A DNA stretch of 61,489 nucleotides from an uncultured Holophagaceae bacterium. Its GTDB lineage: Bacteria; Acidobacteriota; Holophagae; Holophagales; Holophagaceae. The position numbers were made by a program, and so were the translations under genes. The stretch is taken from positions 1-61,489 of the forward strand of contig CAISFO010000020.1 of assembly GCA_903884655.1 (NCBI GenBank). Direction: 5' to 3'. Of the stretch, positions 17,534 through 26,764 are shown one piece after another; within the stretch, counting starts at the first letter, position 1, and every line of letters begins with the position of its first letter. The notes beneath the pieces were generated by a model, which saw only the letters and a program-made list of their open reading frames with translations, had not been told where the DNA came from and searched no databases.

Positions 17534-18923
17534 GGGCCACCTCCTGGGATGCAGGGAAGATCTTCCCGGGGTTGGCCAGGTCCGCTGGATCGAAGGCCCG
17601 CTTGACCCGAACCTGGCTGCGGATGTCGGCTTCGGACAGCACCAGGTGAATGGCATCCATCTTTTCGAGGCCCACCCCGTGCTCACCGCTGATGGTGCCC
17701 CCCAGTGCCACGCAGAGCTCGAGGATCTCCATCCCGGCCTTCATGACGCGGGCCTTCTGTTCCGTATTCCGCCAATCGAACAGGATCAGCGGATGCAGGT
17801 TGCCGTCCCCGGCGTGGAACACATTGGGAATCTTCAGGTCGTATTTTTCGCCAACCTCAGCCACTTTCTTCAGCACTGCGGGCAGGGCAGTCCTGGGCAC
17901 GGTGCCGTCGCAGACCAGGTAGCTGGGCGTCAGCCGGGCCACGGCACCGAAGGCCCCGCGCCGGCCCGCCCAGAGCATGGCCCGCTCCGCGTCATCCTTG
18001 GCCACTCGGACCTCCCGGGCGCCATGTTCCTTGCACAGGCGGACGATGGCTTCGGTCTGGGCCTCCAGATCGTCCTTCAGTCCGTCCACCTCGATGATGA
18101 GCACCGTGGCGCAGTCCAGGGGCAGGCCGCAGTGCAGGGACTGCTCCACCGCCTGGATCACCAGCTGGTCCATCATCTCGAGGGTGGCAGGCACCATGCC
18201 TGCGGCCACGATGGCCGAGACCGTCTCGCTGCCGCGCTCGATGCTGTCGTAGATGGCCAGCAGCGTCTTCACCCCCTCGGCCTGGCGGACGATCCGCACA
18301 ACCACTTCGGTGCAGACCCCAAAGGTCCCTTCGCTGCCCACGAAGACCCCCGTCAGGTCATAGCCGGGGGTATCCGGAGCCTGGCCGCCGAGTTCGACGA
18401 TGTCGCCATCGGGCAGCACTACCGTGAGGCCCGTCACGTGGTTGGTGGTGACACCGTACTTGAAGCAGTGGGGGCCGCCGGAGTTCTCGGCCACATTGCC
18501 ACCCAGGGTGGCGGCCTTCTGGCTGGCAGGGTCGGGCAGGTACTGATAGCCGAAGGGCGCCAGGGCGTTGCCCAGTTCCAGATTGAACATGCCGGGCTGC
18601 ACCCGAGCCCGCAGGTTGGTGGTGTCCACTTCCAGCAGCTGGTTCATGCGGATCATTTCGAGGACCACGCCGCCCTTGAAGGGAATCGTGCCTCCGCTGA
18701 GGTTCGTCCCACCGCCCCGGGGCACGAAGGGAATGCCGTGGGCATGGCAGAGCTTGACCACCCGGGAGACTTCCTCGGTGGAATGGACGAAGACCACCGC
18801 ATCGGGCCTCCGCTCTTCGAGGTAGGCGTCGTATTGGTAGAGCTGAAGGTTCACGGCCGAATCCAGGACGTTGCTCGGCCCGACCACCTTCCTCAATGCC
18901 TCGATGAATAGCTTGTTAGACAT
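17523..18923 (-). CDS. glcD: Glycolate oxidase FAD-linked subunit GlcD
   Basis: 466 residues from ATG 18923; an upstream in-frame extension of 52 codons has no protein-like character. The PCMH-type FAD-binding domain contains PRGGGTNLSGGTIPFKGGVV and NVAENSGGPHCFKYGVTTNH, and the C-terminal FAD-oxidase domain has GGTISGEHGVGLEKM, the conserved histidine-containing active-site motif. Length and motifs fit the GlcD/D-lactate dehydrogenase group. It is the first gene of glcDEF. The operon lets the cell use glycolate (for example from phosphoglycolate). The promoter should lie in the 347-base divergent region upstream. Confidence 0.95.
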   Translation of the reverse strand: MSNKLFIEALRKVVGPSNVLDSAVNLQLYQYDAYLEERRPDAVVFVHSTEEVSRVVKLCHAHGIPFVPRGGGTNLSGGTIPFKGGVVLEMIRMNQLLEVDTTNLRARVQPGMFNLELGNALAPFGYQYLPDPASQKAATLGGNVAENSGGPHCFKYGVTTNHVTGLTVVLPDGDIVELGGQAPDTPGYDLTGVFVGSEGTFGVCTEVVVRIVRQAEGVKTLLAIYDSIERGSETVSAIVAAGMVPATLEMMDQLVIQAVEQSLHCGLPLDCATVLIIEVDGLKDDLEAQTEAIVRLCKEHGAREVRVAKDDAERAMLWAGRRGAFGAVARLTPSYLVCDGTVPRTALPAVLKKVAEVGEKYDLKIPNVFHAGDGNLHPLILFDWRNTEQKARVMKAGMEILELCVALGGTISGEHGVGLEKMDAIHLVLSEADIRSQVRVKRAFDPADLANPGKIFPASQEVAHAQ

Positions 18924-19270
18924 GGTCCACCTTCGAATGGATGTTCGATTGAAACCAGATCCTATGACCTCGCTGTCTGCTATCAGAACGGTGCCATAAC
19001 GATTCCATACTTCAGGAGTTTGCGGGTCCAGATTCTGTAACTCATTACGGGTCAATCGGGAAGTCAAGTGCGTGGGCAATCACCGCGAAGTACGGTGGCA
19101 ATCGAATAGTCAACTTTGGGTTTTGGGAAGCCGAAACAGCGGTCATTGACGGACGCCTTTCTGCGTAGAAAGCTTGTTCAACCATCACCACCCGGATCCG
19201 AATTCAACGGATGGCCGCCTTTTTTTTCTCAAGGATGCGTCACCTCAACCCTCTTCTTGCGGAGTCTCGA
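18924..19270. other. Divergent intergenic region between glcD and an outer-membrane protein gene
   Basis: 347 bases without a gene. It must hold promoters for the leftward glc operon and the rightward barrel gene. TTGAC-like hexamers occur on both strands but none has a well-spaced -10 partner that I can defend. A small hairpin TTTCT-GCGT-AGAAA is at 158-171 past 19000 (19158-19171). No riboswitch-like conservation was recognised. Confidence 0.4.
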
Positions 19271-20053
19271 ATGCGCAGCACGCCTTTGATTGCCCTGCTG
19301 GCCCTGTCCCCTCTAGCCGCCCAAGACGGCCAGATGTCCGCGCCTCAGGCGGGACACTGGAATTTCGGCGTCGTCCGCCAGGCTCCAGACTTCACCGGCA
19401 ACTATGCCAAGACGGGCGAATCCAGCTGGGACACCGACCGTGATCTTGGCCTGAGTAAGGACAAGACCGGCGTCGGTGCGCTGCTCGACTACGAGGGGCG
19501 GCGCTTCCTCCTGCACATGGCGGCCTATGACCAGTCTTACGTTGGCGACAAGATCCTGACCCAGACCGTCACCATCAACAACCAGGCCTTTGCTGCCACG
19601 GCGCGATTGCAGAGCCAGATCAAGCTCCGGGACTATGAACTGGACTGGACCATCAAGCTCTGGCGCTGGGATGCCGCATACATCGGGCTGGACCTGGGCT
19701 TCAACGCATGGAAGCTCGATGTCTCGGCCGTGGGGACCTCCACCTCGGGACCGGTCGTCACCCAGTCCGCCACCGATAGTGTGACGGTGCCCATTCCCCA
19801 GATCGGCTTGTCCGCAGGGGGCCACTTCGGCAGCAGCGTGGATTTCAGGGGCTACTACAACCTGCTGAGCAGGAGCGGCGCCAGCTATCACCGGGCTGGC
19901 GTGGACCTTCGCTATTTCCCTCTGACGTGGCTGGGGGTACGGGCCAACTTCGAGAACGAAGGATTCGACGTTCCCAAAGGCAGCATCGGTACGGACACCA
20001 CCCTCCACATCACCAAGAATGGTGGGGGCTTCGGGGTCATTGCAAGGTTCTGA
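19271..20053 (+). CDS. Probable outer-membrane beta-barrel protein
   Basis: 260 residues from ATG 19271, chosen because GGAG lies 7 bases upstream and the protein then starts with a clean signal peptide (MRSTPLIALLALSPLAAQ). ATGs 20 and 12 codons earlier are in frame but would displace the signal. The mature part shows alternating hydrophobic/polar strands (for example WRWDAAYIGLDLGFNAWKLD), many Gly/Tyr/Asp, and a terminal ARF, the C-terminal Phe signature of barrels inserted by BamA. No named family recognised. It runs towards hppD and ends at a bidirectional-looking terminator, so it is probably a single-gene unit. Confidence 0.75.
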   Translation: MRSTPLIALLALSPLAAQDGQMSAPQAGHWNFGVVRQAPDFTGNYAKTGESSWDTDRDLGLSKDKTGVGALLDYEGRRFLLHMAAYDQSYVGDKILTQTVTINNQAFAATARLQSQIKLRDYELDWTIKLWRWDAAYIGLDLGFNAWKLDVSAVGTSTSGPVVTQSATDSVTVPIPQIGLSAGGHFGSSVDFRGYYNLLSRSGASYHRAGVDLRYFPLTWLGVRANFENEGFDVPKGSIGTDTTLHITKNGGGFGVIARF

Positions 20054-20111
20054 CCTCACTGAGAGCGGCCTCCCTCATTGGTGCAACCGCCATGCCTGAA
20101 CGATCCACCAA

Positions 20112-20134
20112 AAAGGGCCGCAGCGCGGCCCTTT
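20112..20134. terminator. Intrinsic terminator between convergent genes
   Basis: Perfect 10-base stem AAAGGGCCGC / GCGGCCCTTT with a 3-base loop. It is T-rich on its right side on the plus strand and A-rich on its left, so it can stop transcripts from both the barrel gene and hppD. Confidence 0.85.
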
Positions 20135-20156
20135 CTTCTGTGGTCCACGGGCGGGG

Positions 20157-21266
20157 CTAGAGAACGCCTCTCCTTTTTTGATCCAGCTCGATGGAGTCGT
20201 ACAAGGCCTGGAAGTTCCCCTCGCCGAAGCCCATGTTCCCCCGCCGCTGGATGATTTCGAAGAAGAGCGGTCCAATCTGGTCCTCGGTGAAGATCTGCAG
20301 CAGGTAGCCGGTCTCGTCACCATCAATCTGAACGCCCAGCTCCTTCACCTCGGCCAGATCCTCACGAACCGTGTAGCCGCTGCTGGCAATGCGACCCGGC
20401 AGCAGCTCGTAGTAGGTGTCAGGCACCCTGAGGAACTTGAAGCCCTGGGTCTGGAGGGTGCGCAGGGTGTGGAAGATGTCGTTGGTGGACAGGGCGATGT
20501 GCTGTACGCCCTGTCCCTTGTGTCGGTTCACGTATTCCTGGACCTGGCTTCTTTCGTCGGTGGGCTGGTTGATGGGGATGATGATCTGGTTATTGGCACT
20601 CTGCACCACCTTGGAGTCCAGGCCGGTGCCAAGGGCGCCGCGAATGTGGAACTCCCGGGTGACTCCGAACCCGTAGACCCGTTCGTAGAAGTCCACCAGG
20701 GCGTCCATTTCCTGAGGGCCCACGTTGTTGGTGAGGTGGTCCACCCGCACCAGGCCCGGGTCACAGAAGGCCGGAGCGGGGTCGGGTTCGAGCCCGGGCC
20801 AGAAGGCTGCCGGTTCTCCCCGGCGCTCCACCAGGAAGTTCCACACATCCCCCACGCCCTGGATGGCCGCGAACCGGACTTGGCCATCGCCCAGTTCGTG
20901 GGTCTGGGGCTCAAGCATGACCCGGCCCCGTGGGTACCGGGCGTGGGCGAAGGCAGCCGCCAGATCCTCCACCGCAAAGTTCAGGGCGCAGACGCCTTCG
21001 CCATGGGCCTGGAAGTAGCGCCCCGCCGGCTGGGTGGCATCTGCTTCGAAGATAAGGATGTCCATGCGTTGCTGGCGTAAATGGACCACTCGGCCCCAGG
21101 GCTGGGAGCCACTCGCCACGCGGGCGAAGCCCAGGCGCCGGTAGAGGGGTTCCAACCGTTCAATGGAGCCCGTCAGCTGGAAGTGGTCGATGCGACTCAG
21201 GCCCATGGGATTGGTGGCGGACTTTCCGTCCGTGGGTGCGCTGAGGGCGAAGCTGGGCATGGACAT
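20157..21266 (-). CDS. hppD: 4-hydroxyphenylpyruvate dioxygenase
   Basis: 369 residues, the usual size. Two VOC/glyoxalase-fold halves are seen: a degenerate N-terminal half and a catalytic C-terminal half. The three Fe(II) ligands lie in VDHLTNNV (His), VQHIALSTND (His) and FFEIIQRRG (Glu). The C-terminal helix (NMGFGEGNFQALYDSIELDQ) closes the active site and is diagnostic. The enzyme converts 4-hydroxyphenylpyruvate to homogentisate in tyrosine catabolism. No homogentisate dioxygenase is in the window, though a pterin carbinolamine dehydratase that could serve phenylalanine hydroxylase lies 7 kb away. A palindromic site upstream (21337-21354) may control it. Confidence 0.96.
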   Translation of the reverse strand: MSMPSFALSAPTDGKSATNPMGLSRIDHFQLTGSIERLEPLYRRLGFARVASGSQPWGRVVHLRQQRMDILIFEADATQPAGRYFQAHGEGVCALNFAVEDLAAAFAHARYPRGRVMLEPQTHELGDGQVRFAAIQGVGDVWNFLVERRGEPAAFWPGLEPDPAPAFCDPGLVRVDHLTNNVGPQEMDALVDFYERVYGFGVTREFHIRGALGTGLDSKVVQSANNQIIIPINQPTDERSQVQEYVNRHKGQGVQHIALSTNDIFHTLRTLQTQGFKFLRVPDTYYELLPGRIASSGYTVREDLAEVKELGVQIDGDETGYLLQIFTEDQIGPLFFEIIQRRGNMGFGEGNFQALYDSIELDQKRRGVL

Positions 21267-21336
21267 GGCAGACCCCGAGAAGTGCCAGCGCCCCAGTGTG
21301 CAAACGGGCGCCGGTGACCAGGATCACATAAATAAC

Positions 21337-21354
21337 GATTACTTCAATGTAATC
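21337..21354. promoter_or_regulatory. Palindromic operator-like site upstream of hppD
   Basis: GATTAC-N6-GTAATC, a perfect 6-base inverted repeat in an AT-rich patch 70 bases before the hppD start. The spacing resembles half-sites of dimeric regulators (TyrR-like sites also have a 6-base gap). Which protein binds is unknown. Confidence 0.45.
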
Positions 21355-21395
21355 AATATTTAAATACCATTGAGTCATTTTTGAGTAAAAATGAA

Positions 21396-21418
21396 ACGGG
21401 CCCGCATCGCGGGCCCGT
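21396..21418 (-). terminator. Intrinsic terminator of the rimP-nusA-infB operon
   Basis: Perfect stem ACGGGCCCGC / GCGGGCCCGT with a 3-base loop, followed on the minus strand by a T-rich tail (TTCATTTTTAC). It lies 30 bases past the infB stop. Confidence 0.9.
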
Positions 21419-21447
21419 CAGCATCCAGCGCAAAGCGCAGAATGGCC

Positions 21448-24400
21448 TTAGCTGAGGCTGGTGGCGATCACCTTCTCCTTGGTGAAGAACTCAAGCAGAT
21501 CCCCTTCCTTCAGTTCGTCGAAACCATCGAGGGAGATGCCGCAATCGAGGCCATTCTTGACCTCGGTGACGTCCTCTTTGAAGCGCTTGAGGTTCTTGAG
21601 GCCGCCCTCGAAGAGGACTTCCTCGCCGCGCTTCACGCGCACCTTGTAGCTCTTCTGCACCTTGCCTTCGGTGACGAAGGACCCGGCGATGACCGTGCGA
21701 CCGATCTTGAAGAGCTGACGAATCTCGGCCAGGCCGTGGACCGTCTCCTTTTCGGTGGCGTCCAGCATGCCGACCATGGCCTGCTCGATTTCCTCGGTGA
21801 CCTTGTAGATGATGTCGTGGAAGCGGAGATCCACGCCCTCTTCGCGGGCCAGTTCCTCGGTCTTCTTCTCGGCCTTGGTATGGAAGCCGATGATGGTGGC
21901 CTTGGAGGCTTCGGCCAGCAGCACGTCGTTCTCGGTGATGGTGCCGGCGGCGCTGTGGATGATGCGGACCCGCACCTTGTCGGTGCTGAGGCGCTCCAGC
22001 TGACCCACCAGGGACTCCACGGAACCCTGGGTATCGGCCTTGATGATGAGGGCCAGCTCCTTGACCTGGCCGTCCTTGATGGTGCTGAACAGGGTCTCCA
22101 GGGTGGCGCGCTGCTTCTGCTGGGCGGCCTGCTTGGCTTTTTCCTGGCGGAAGGTCGCGATGGTGCGGGCCTTGGCCTCGTCTTCGACCACCTGGAAGTT
22201 GTCGCCGGCACTGGGCACTTCCTCGAAGCCGAGGATCTGCACGGCGCTGGAGGGTCCGACTTCTGTGACCTTCTTCCCGAGATCGTCAAACATGGCGCGG
22301 ACCCGGCCCATGGTGGCGCCGGCCACGAAGATGTCGCCGGCCTTGAGGGTGCCGCGTTGCACGAGGACGGTGGCCACGGGGCCCCGGCCCCGGTCGAGGC
22401 GCCCTTCGATGATGGACCCGGCCGCGGGGCAGTCGTAGACAGCCTTCAGCTCCTTCATGTCCGCCACCAGGAGGATGGTCTCCAGGAGTTCGTCGAGGCC
22501 CTGCTTGGTCTTGGCGCTCACCAGGACGGCGGGCACATCGCCGCCGTAGGCTTCGGTCTGGACGCTGTACTGAAGCAGGCCCTGCTGGACCTTGTCCGGG
22601 TTGGCGCCGGGCTTGTCCACCTTGTTGATGGCCACCACCAGAGGCACATCCGCGGCCTTGGCGTGGTTGATGGATTCCACGGTCTGGGGCATGACGCCGT
22701 CGTCCGCGGCCACCACCAGGATGGCGATGTCCGTGACCTTGGCGCCCCGGGCGCGCATCTTGGTGAAGGCTTCGTGGCCGGGGGTGTCTAGGAAGACCAC
22801 CTGGCGCATGTCGCCGGTGTTGGGATCCTTCACATCCACGTGGTAGGCACCCACATGCTGGGTGATGCCGCCGGCTTCGCCCGCGGCCACCTTGGTCTTG
22901 CGGATGGCGTCCAGTAGCGAGGTCTTGCCGTGGTCCACGTGACCCATGATGGTGACCACGGGAGGACGGGGCTTCTTCTCGCCCTGCACTTCGCCGGATT
23001 CATCGGCAGAGATCTGCACGTCCTCTTCGAAAGTGACGATATCGGCCAGGAACCCGAATTCCCGGGCGATGTCCTTGGCCATCTCGGTGTCGAGGGGCTG
23101 GTTGATGGTGGCGAATATGCCGCGATGGAGCAGCTTGGCGACGACATCCTTGGCGGGGCGGTTGCACTTTTCGGCCAGTTCCTTGACCGTCACGCCCTCG
23201 GAGAGCATGACGATGCCGATCTCTTCCTCGATGTACTCGGTGGCCACCTGCTGAGCGCGAGAGCGGGGCTGGCGGAGCTTGAGGTCGAGTTCCTCTTCCT
23301 TGCTCCGGACGTAGCCGCCCTTCTTCTTCTTGCCGCCCACGTGGATGCCGCGACCGGGGCCCTTCTGGCTGTTGGGATCGATGGGGCCCGTGGCCGGGAT
23401 GGATGGGCCGCGGCCGGGACTGCCGGTGCGGGGTCCCATGCCGGGGCGACCACCAGGACCGCCGGGACGGGCACCGGGTCCACCAGGGCGACTGCCGGGC
23501 CCACCGGGACGGCTGCCGGGTCCACCGGGGCCTCCGGGGCGCGAGCCGCCAGGGCCGCTGGGCCGGCTGCCAGGGGCAGGACGGGACTGGGGCAGCTGGA
23601 TGTAGCGGGCGGGTTCGGTGGAACGCTGCACTGGGGCAGGTGCGTCCGAGGTCTTGATCCGGCTGAAGCCCTGATCCGTCCGCATCTCCGTGATGGCAGG
23701 CGGAATGTAGGGTCGGCGGGCGGGGGTAGCCGGGGCCATGGGTTCATGTCGAACTTCGCCGCGCCCGGTGTTGGTGGCCATCTGCAGGACGGCCTTCTCC
23801 TTCTGGGGCATGCCGGAGCGCTGGACATTGCTCGGGGACTGGCCGGGACGCTGCACGATGGGACGGGCCCCGGCTTCGGGCCGAGGACCGGAAGGGGAAG
23901 CAGGATTCTGGCTCGGAGTCAGGCTGGAGGGCTGGGCTGGACGCGGGCCGGAGGGACCCGTTGGGCGGGCCGGAGGCAGCTGGATGTAGCGAGCGGGTTT
24001 CTCATCCCTCGGTGCGGGCGTCGCTGGAGCGGTGGATACCTTGAGCCGGGAGAAGGTGTCCTGAGCTGGTTCCGAGGGGGCAGGCGCCACCGGCCTCGCG
24101 GGGGCGGAGGCGACGGGCGCCTCGCTCATGGGGGCTTCCGCCACGACGGGGGCGGGCACAGTCGTCGGCGCCTCCATGGAAACGGGCTTGAGCACGGGTG
24201 CCGGTTCGGCGGGGGCCTCGACTTCGGGCTCGGACCTGGGCTCGGCCTTCTTTACCAGGACCGCAGGAGCGGGCCGGGCGGGTTCGGGCTGGGGCTCGGG
24301 GGCCGGAGCAGGCGCGGGGCCCTTGACGATCCGCACCGAGGCGGAGGGCTTGTGCAGGGCCAGGGGCGCCGATTCGGGCTCTCCCTTGGTCTTGCCCTGG

Positions 24401-24546
24401 AAACCCCGGCGCAGTTGATCCGCCTGGTCATCGGTGAGGTTGGAGCTATGGCTCTTCCCTTGGAGGCCCAGACGCTTTTCGCAGGCCTCGATGACCTCCT
24501 GATTGGCGACTCCGAGCTCTTTGGCGAGTTGGTTGATGCGCAGCAT
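21448..24546 (-). CDS. infB: Translation initiation factor IF-2
   Basis: 1032 residues, at the long end for IF-2 because of a roughly 480-residue Pro/Ala/Gly-rich N-terminal region. The order is an IF2 N-terminal helix domain (residues 1-50), a low-complexity linker with a run of Gly-Gly-Pro-Gly repeats (about 340-385), a second IF2_N domain, and the GTPase domain with [17 protein letters not shown] and NKVDKPGA. Domains II-IV with the C-terminal fMet-tRNA-binding barrel follow. IF-2 places initiator tRNA on the 30S subunit. It is the last gene of rimP-nusA-infB, 58 bases after nusA, and ends at a strong terminator. Confidence 0.98.
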   Translation of the reverse strand: MLRINQLAKELGVANQEVIEACEKRLGLQGKSHSSNLTDDQADQLRRGFQGKTKGEPESAPLALHKPSASVRIVKGPAPAPAPEPQPEPARPAPAVLVKKAEPRSEPEVEAPAEPAPVLKPVSMEAPTTVPAPVVAEAPMSEAPVASAPARPVAPAPSEPAQDTFSRLKVSTAPATPAPRDEKPARYIQLPPARPTGPSGPRPAQPSSLTPSQNPASPSGPRPEAGARPIVQRPGQSPSNVQRSGMPQKEKAVLQMATNTGRGEVRHEPMAPATPARRPYIPPAITEMRTDQGFSRIKTSDAPAPVQRSTEPARYIQLPQSRPAPGSRPSGPGGSRPGGPGGPGSRPGGPGSRPGGPGARPGGPGGRPGMGPRTGSPGRGPSIPATGPIDPNSQKGPGRGIHVGGKKKKGGYVRSKEEELDLKLRQPRSRAQQVATEYIEEEIGIVMLSEGVTVKELAEKCNRPAKDVVAKLLHRGIFATINQPLDTEMAKDIAREFGFLADIVTFEEDVQISADESGEVQGEKKPRPPVVTIMGHVDHGKTSLLDAIRKTKVAAGEAGGITQHVGAYHVDVKDPNTGDMRQVVFLDTPGHEAFTKMRARGAKVTDIAILVVAADDGVMPQTVESINHAKAADVPLVVAINKVDKPGANPDKVQQGLLQYSVQTEAYGGDVPAVLVSAKTKQGLDELLETILLVADMKELKAVYDCPAAGSIIEGRLDRGRGPVATVLVQRGTLKAGDIFVAGATMGRVRAMFDDLGKKVTEVGPSSAVQILGFEEVPSAGDNFQVVEDEAKARTIATFRQEKAKQAAQQKQRATLETLFSTIKDGQVKELALIIKADTQGSVESLVGQLERLSTDKVRVRIIHSAAGTITENDVLLAEASKATIIGFHTKAEKKTEELAREEGVDLRFHDIIYKVTEEIEQAMVGMLDATEKETVHGLAEIRQLFKIGRTVIAGSFVTEGKVQKSYKVRVKRGEEVLFEGGLKNLKRFKEDVTEVKNGLDCGISLDGFDELKEGDLLEFFTKEKVIATSLS

Positions 24547-24604
24547 GTAAGCGGATTACCTCGGCCTGGGGTGGGAAGAAGGAAGGGGGCTGCAGGACGA
24601 CAGC

Positions 24605-25933
24605 CTACTCCCCGAAGTGAGCCTGCACGGCATCGATGAGACGGAAGGCCAGATCCTGATCCATGCCATCCACCTGCATGAGCTGCTCGGCAGTGACAGT
24701 GTAAAGGGATTTGACATCAGGATAACCTGCGCCGGCCAAATGGCCCGCGAGGGTGGCATCCAGGCCCTCGACCTGGAGGGTATCCAGGAGGGTGGAGGCC
24801 GGTGCGGCGGGAGCCTCTTCTGGAGCAGCTTCGGCCCCGGCCGTGGGCAGGGCCAGCCCCATGGCGACCTCGGCTTCGCGGCGCTTGTCGGCCTCGCTGC
24901 GGACGTCGATGTTCCAGCCGGTGAGCTTGGCGGCGAGGCGGACATTCTGGCCCCGCTTGCCGATGGCCACACTGAGCTGCTCGTCATCCACCACCACTTC
25001 CACACGGCGGCTTTCGGGGTCCCCCATGTTCACCCGGATCGCCTTGGCGGGGTTCAGGGCGTTGGCGATGAACTGGGCGGGGTCATCCGAATAGCGGACG
25101 ATATCGATCTTCTCGTTCTTGAGCTCGCGGATGATGGCCTGGACGCGGCTGCCCTTGAGGCCCACGCAGGCGCCCACGGGATCGACATCCGGATCCAGGC
25201 TGTGGACGGCCACTTTGGCGCGGTCCCCGGCCTCCCGGACACAATTGCGGATGACCACGGTGCCGTCGTGGATCTCGGGCACCTCGTTCTCGAAGAGCTT
25301 GATGAGCAGCCGCGGATCGGTGCGGCTGACCTGCACCTGGGGGTCCTTGGCGCTGCGGTCCACGCTGACGATGACCACCTTGATGCGCTGACCCTTGTCG
25401 AAGCGGTCGCCGCGCAGGGCCTCGTTGCGGCGGAGCATGCTTTCGACCCGGTCGATCTCGAGGATGATGGCGCTCTTCTCGAAGCGCTTGACCTCGGCCA
25501 CCACCACTTCGCCGATGCGGTCGGCGAACTCGGTGAAGATGCGTTCGCGTTCTGCCTCCCGGACCTTCTGCACCAGCACCTGCTTGGCGGCCTGGGCGGC
25601 GATGCGGCCGAGCTGGCTGGTGTCCTGGGGCAGCCAGAGGGTGTCCCCTTCGGCGGCGTCGGGGTTCAGCTGCTGGGCCTCGACGAGGCTGATTTCCAGG
25701 TCCTCTTCCTCGACTTCGGCCACCACCTGCTTCAGGGCGTAGACATGGAACTCGCCTGTTTCCCGGTCCATCTGGGCCTGGAAGTTGCCGTAGAAATCCT
25801 GGGAGTTGAAGAACTTGTCCGCGGCCTTGGCGAGGGCTTCCTCCACCGCCGCGAAGACGTCTTCTTCATTGATCCCCTTTTCCGTCGCGATCATCTTGAC
25901 GCTGTCAAAGAAGGTGGTTGCTACCGTTGCCAT
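24605..25933 (-). CDS. nusA: Transcription termination/antitermination protein NusA
   Basis: 442 residues. The N-terminal RNA-polymerase-binding domain, S1 domain (near [19 protein letters not shown]), two KH domains ([41 protein letters not shown]) and a C-terminal helix-hairpin-helix ([20 protein letters not shown]) appear in the canonical order. It modulates pausing, termination and antitermination. It starts one base after the rimP stop and precedes infB, the conserved operon order. Autogenous control by NusA is known in Escherichia coli; here an attenuator-like hairpin in the leader offers a possible target. Confidence 0.97.
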   Translation of the reverse strand: MATVATTFFDSVKMIATEKGINEEDVFAAVEEALAKAADKFFNSQDFYGNFQAQMDRETGEFHVYALKQVVAEVEEEDLEISLVEAQQLNPDAAEGDTLWLPQDTSQLGRIAAQAAKQVLVQKVREAERERIFTEFADRIGEVVVAEVKRFEKSAIILEIDRVESMLRRNEALRGDRFDKGQRIKVVIVSVDRSAKDPQVQVSRTDPRLLIKLFENEVPEIHDGTVVIRNCVREAGDRAKVAVHSLDPDVDPVGACVGLKGSRVQAIIRELKNEKIDIVRYSDDPAQFIANALNPAKAIRVNMGDPESRRVEVVVDDEQLSVAIGKRGQNVRLAAKLTGWNIDVRSEADKRREAEVAMGLALPTAGAEAAPEEAPAAPASTLLDTLQVEGLDATLAGHLAGAGYPDVKSLYTVTAEQLMQVDGMDQDLAFRLIDAVQAHFGE

Positions 25934-25934
25934 A

Positions 25935-26504
25935 TCAGGCCTCCTCGTGCTCGGCGACGCTTGTCTCTACGCCGTCGTCTACAGGTAATTCAGTCAACCG
26001 GGCGGCCAGGTGCTTGGGCCGCGGGGTCTTGTCTTCATCAAAGGGAGCCAGCCGGGCCTTCTGGATGGCCTCGACGGGGATGGTCTTGATGACGCCGTCC
26101 TCTTCCAGGGTGATGCTGTCGCCCTCGATGGGTCCGATCCAGCCCTTGAATCGCTTCTGGCCATTGATGGGCGCGGCGGTCTGGACCCGGCAGAGTCTCC
26201 CCGCAAAGCGGCGGAAGTGATCGGCCTTGACCAGAGGGCGTTCCATGCCGGGGCTGCTGACTTCGACCCCCATCTTTTCCCGGAGGTCGGGGAACTCCAC
26301 GTCCAGCCAGAGCAGCAGTCCCTCGTGGGCGGCGGTGCAGTCTTCCAGGGTGACCTTGCGGTGGCTGGTCTCGGCGTCCAGGTGGTCGATGTAGAGGCGC
26401 AGGATCTCGTCCTTGCCCTCGCGGGCGGTCTCCAGGTGCACCAACTCGTAGCCCAGCAGGGCCAGCTGGCGCTCGAGGGGAGGCTGCGCTTTCTTCAAGT
26501 CCAC
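25935..26504 (-). CDS. rimP: Ribosome maturation factor RimP
   Basis: 189 residues from a GTG at 26504. GGAG is about six bases upstream, and the longer in-frame reading from 26576 would run through the leader terminator. The N-terminal alpha/beta domain (LGYELVHLETAREGKDEILRLYID) and the EVSSPGMERPL motif identify RimP. A C-terminal SH3-like domain follows. RimP assists 30S subunit assembly. It heads the rimP-nusA-infB operon, downstream of a recognisable sigma-70-type promoter (26594-26622) and leader hairpin. The C-terminal tail (about 25 residues, acidic) is a little longer than usual. Confidence 0.93.
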   Translation of the reverse strand: MDLKKAQPPLERQLALLGYELVHLETAREGKDEILRLYIDHLDAETSHRKVTLEDCTAAHEGLLLWLDVEFPDLREKMGVEVSSPGMERPLVKADHFRRFAGRLCRVQTAAPINGQKRFKGWIGPIEGDSITLEEDGVIKTIPVEAIQKARLAPFDEDKTPRPKHLAARLTELPVDDGVETSVAEHEEA

Positions 26505-26523
26505 TGAGACTCCGACAGAACAA

Positions 26524-26547
26524 CAAAAAAGGTGGGCCGAACCCACC
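26524..26547 (-). terminator. Attenuator-like terminator in the rimP leader
   Basis: On the minus strand GGTGGG-TTCGG-CCCACC is followed at once by six T residues, a textbook terminator. It lies between the operon promoter and the rimP start codon. A preceding perfect hairpin (CACCCGA / TCGGGTG) lies about 10 bases further upstream. Together they look like a regulated leader rather than the end of a gene, because no gene precedes them. Confidence 0.75.
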
Positions 26548-26593
26548 CAGTCTTGGCACCCGAGTCGGGTGGCCATGGCCGAATTGACCTTGG

Positions 26594-26622
26594 AGTCTAA
26601 CGCTCTTTCCCTGGAATCTCAA
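26594..26622 (-). promoter_or_regulatory. Sigma-70-type promoter of rimP-nusA-infB
   Basis: TTGAGA (26617-26622) and TAGACT (26594-26599) are separated by exactly 17 bases on the minus strand. Transcription would begin about 7 bases further on, giving a leader of about 80 bases before the rimP GTG. Confidence 0.65.
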
Positions 26623-26637
26623 GGCTGGTTAATGTCC

Positions 26638-26671
26638 TCCGGGGGTTCCCCGCTGCGCGCACACCCCCGGA
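26638..26671. repeat. GC-rich inverted repeat between rimP and folD promoters
   Basis: TCCGGGGGT (26638-26646) and ACCCCCGGA (26663-26671) form a 9-base perfect stem with a 16-base GC-rich loop. It lies between two divergent promoters and may be a repetitive extragenic element; other copies were not found in the window. Confidence 0.5.
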
Positions 26672-26764
26672 CCCCCGCGCAGGAACCCGGCAAAGCCGTG
26701 CTCCTGCTTAATTCTTGATAAGGGCCACAGCTACACTGGGATTCAATAAAGGTTGGAGGCAGTC

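Noticed and set aside
23450..23570. Repetitive GGGCCACC-type run resembling a short tandem repeat array
   Set aside because: It encodes the Gly-Pro-rich linker of IF-2, a common low-complexity region, not a CRISPR or satellite.
26505..26576. Longer RimP start from ATG 26576
   Set aside because: It would translate through the leader terminator, and the family-like sequence begins at the GTG with a good ribosome site.
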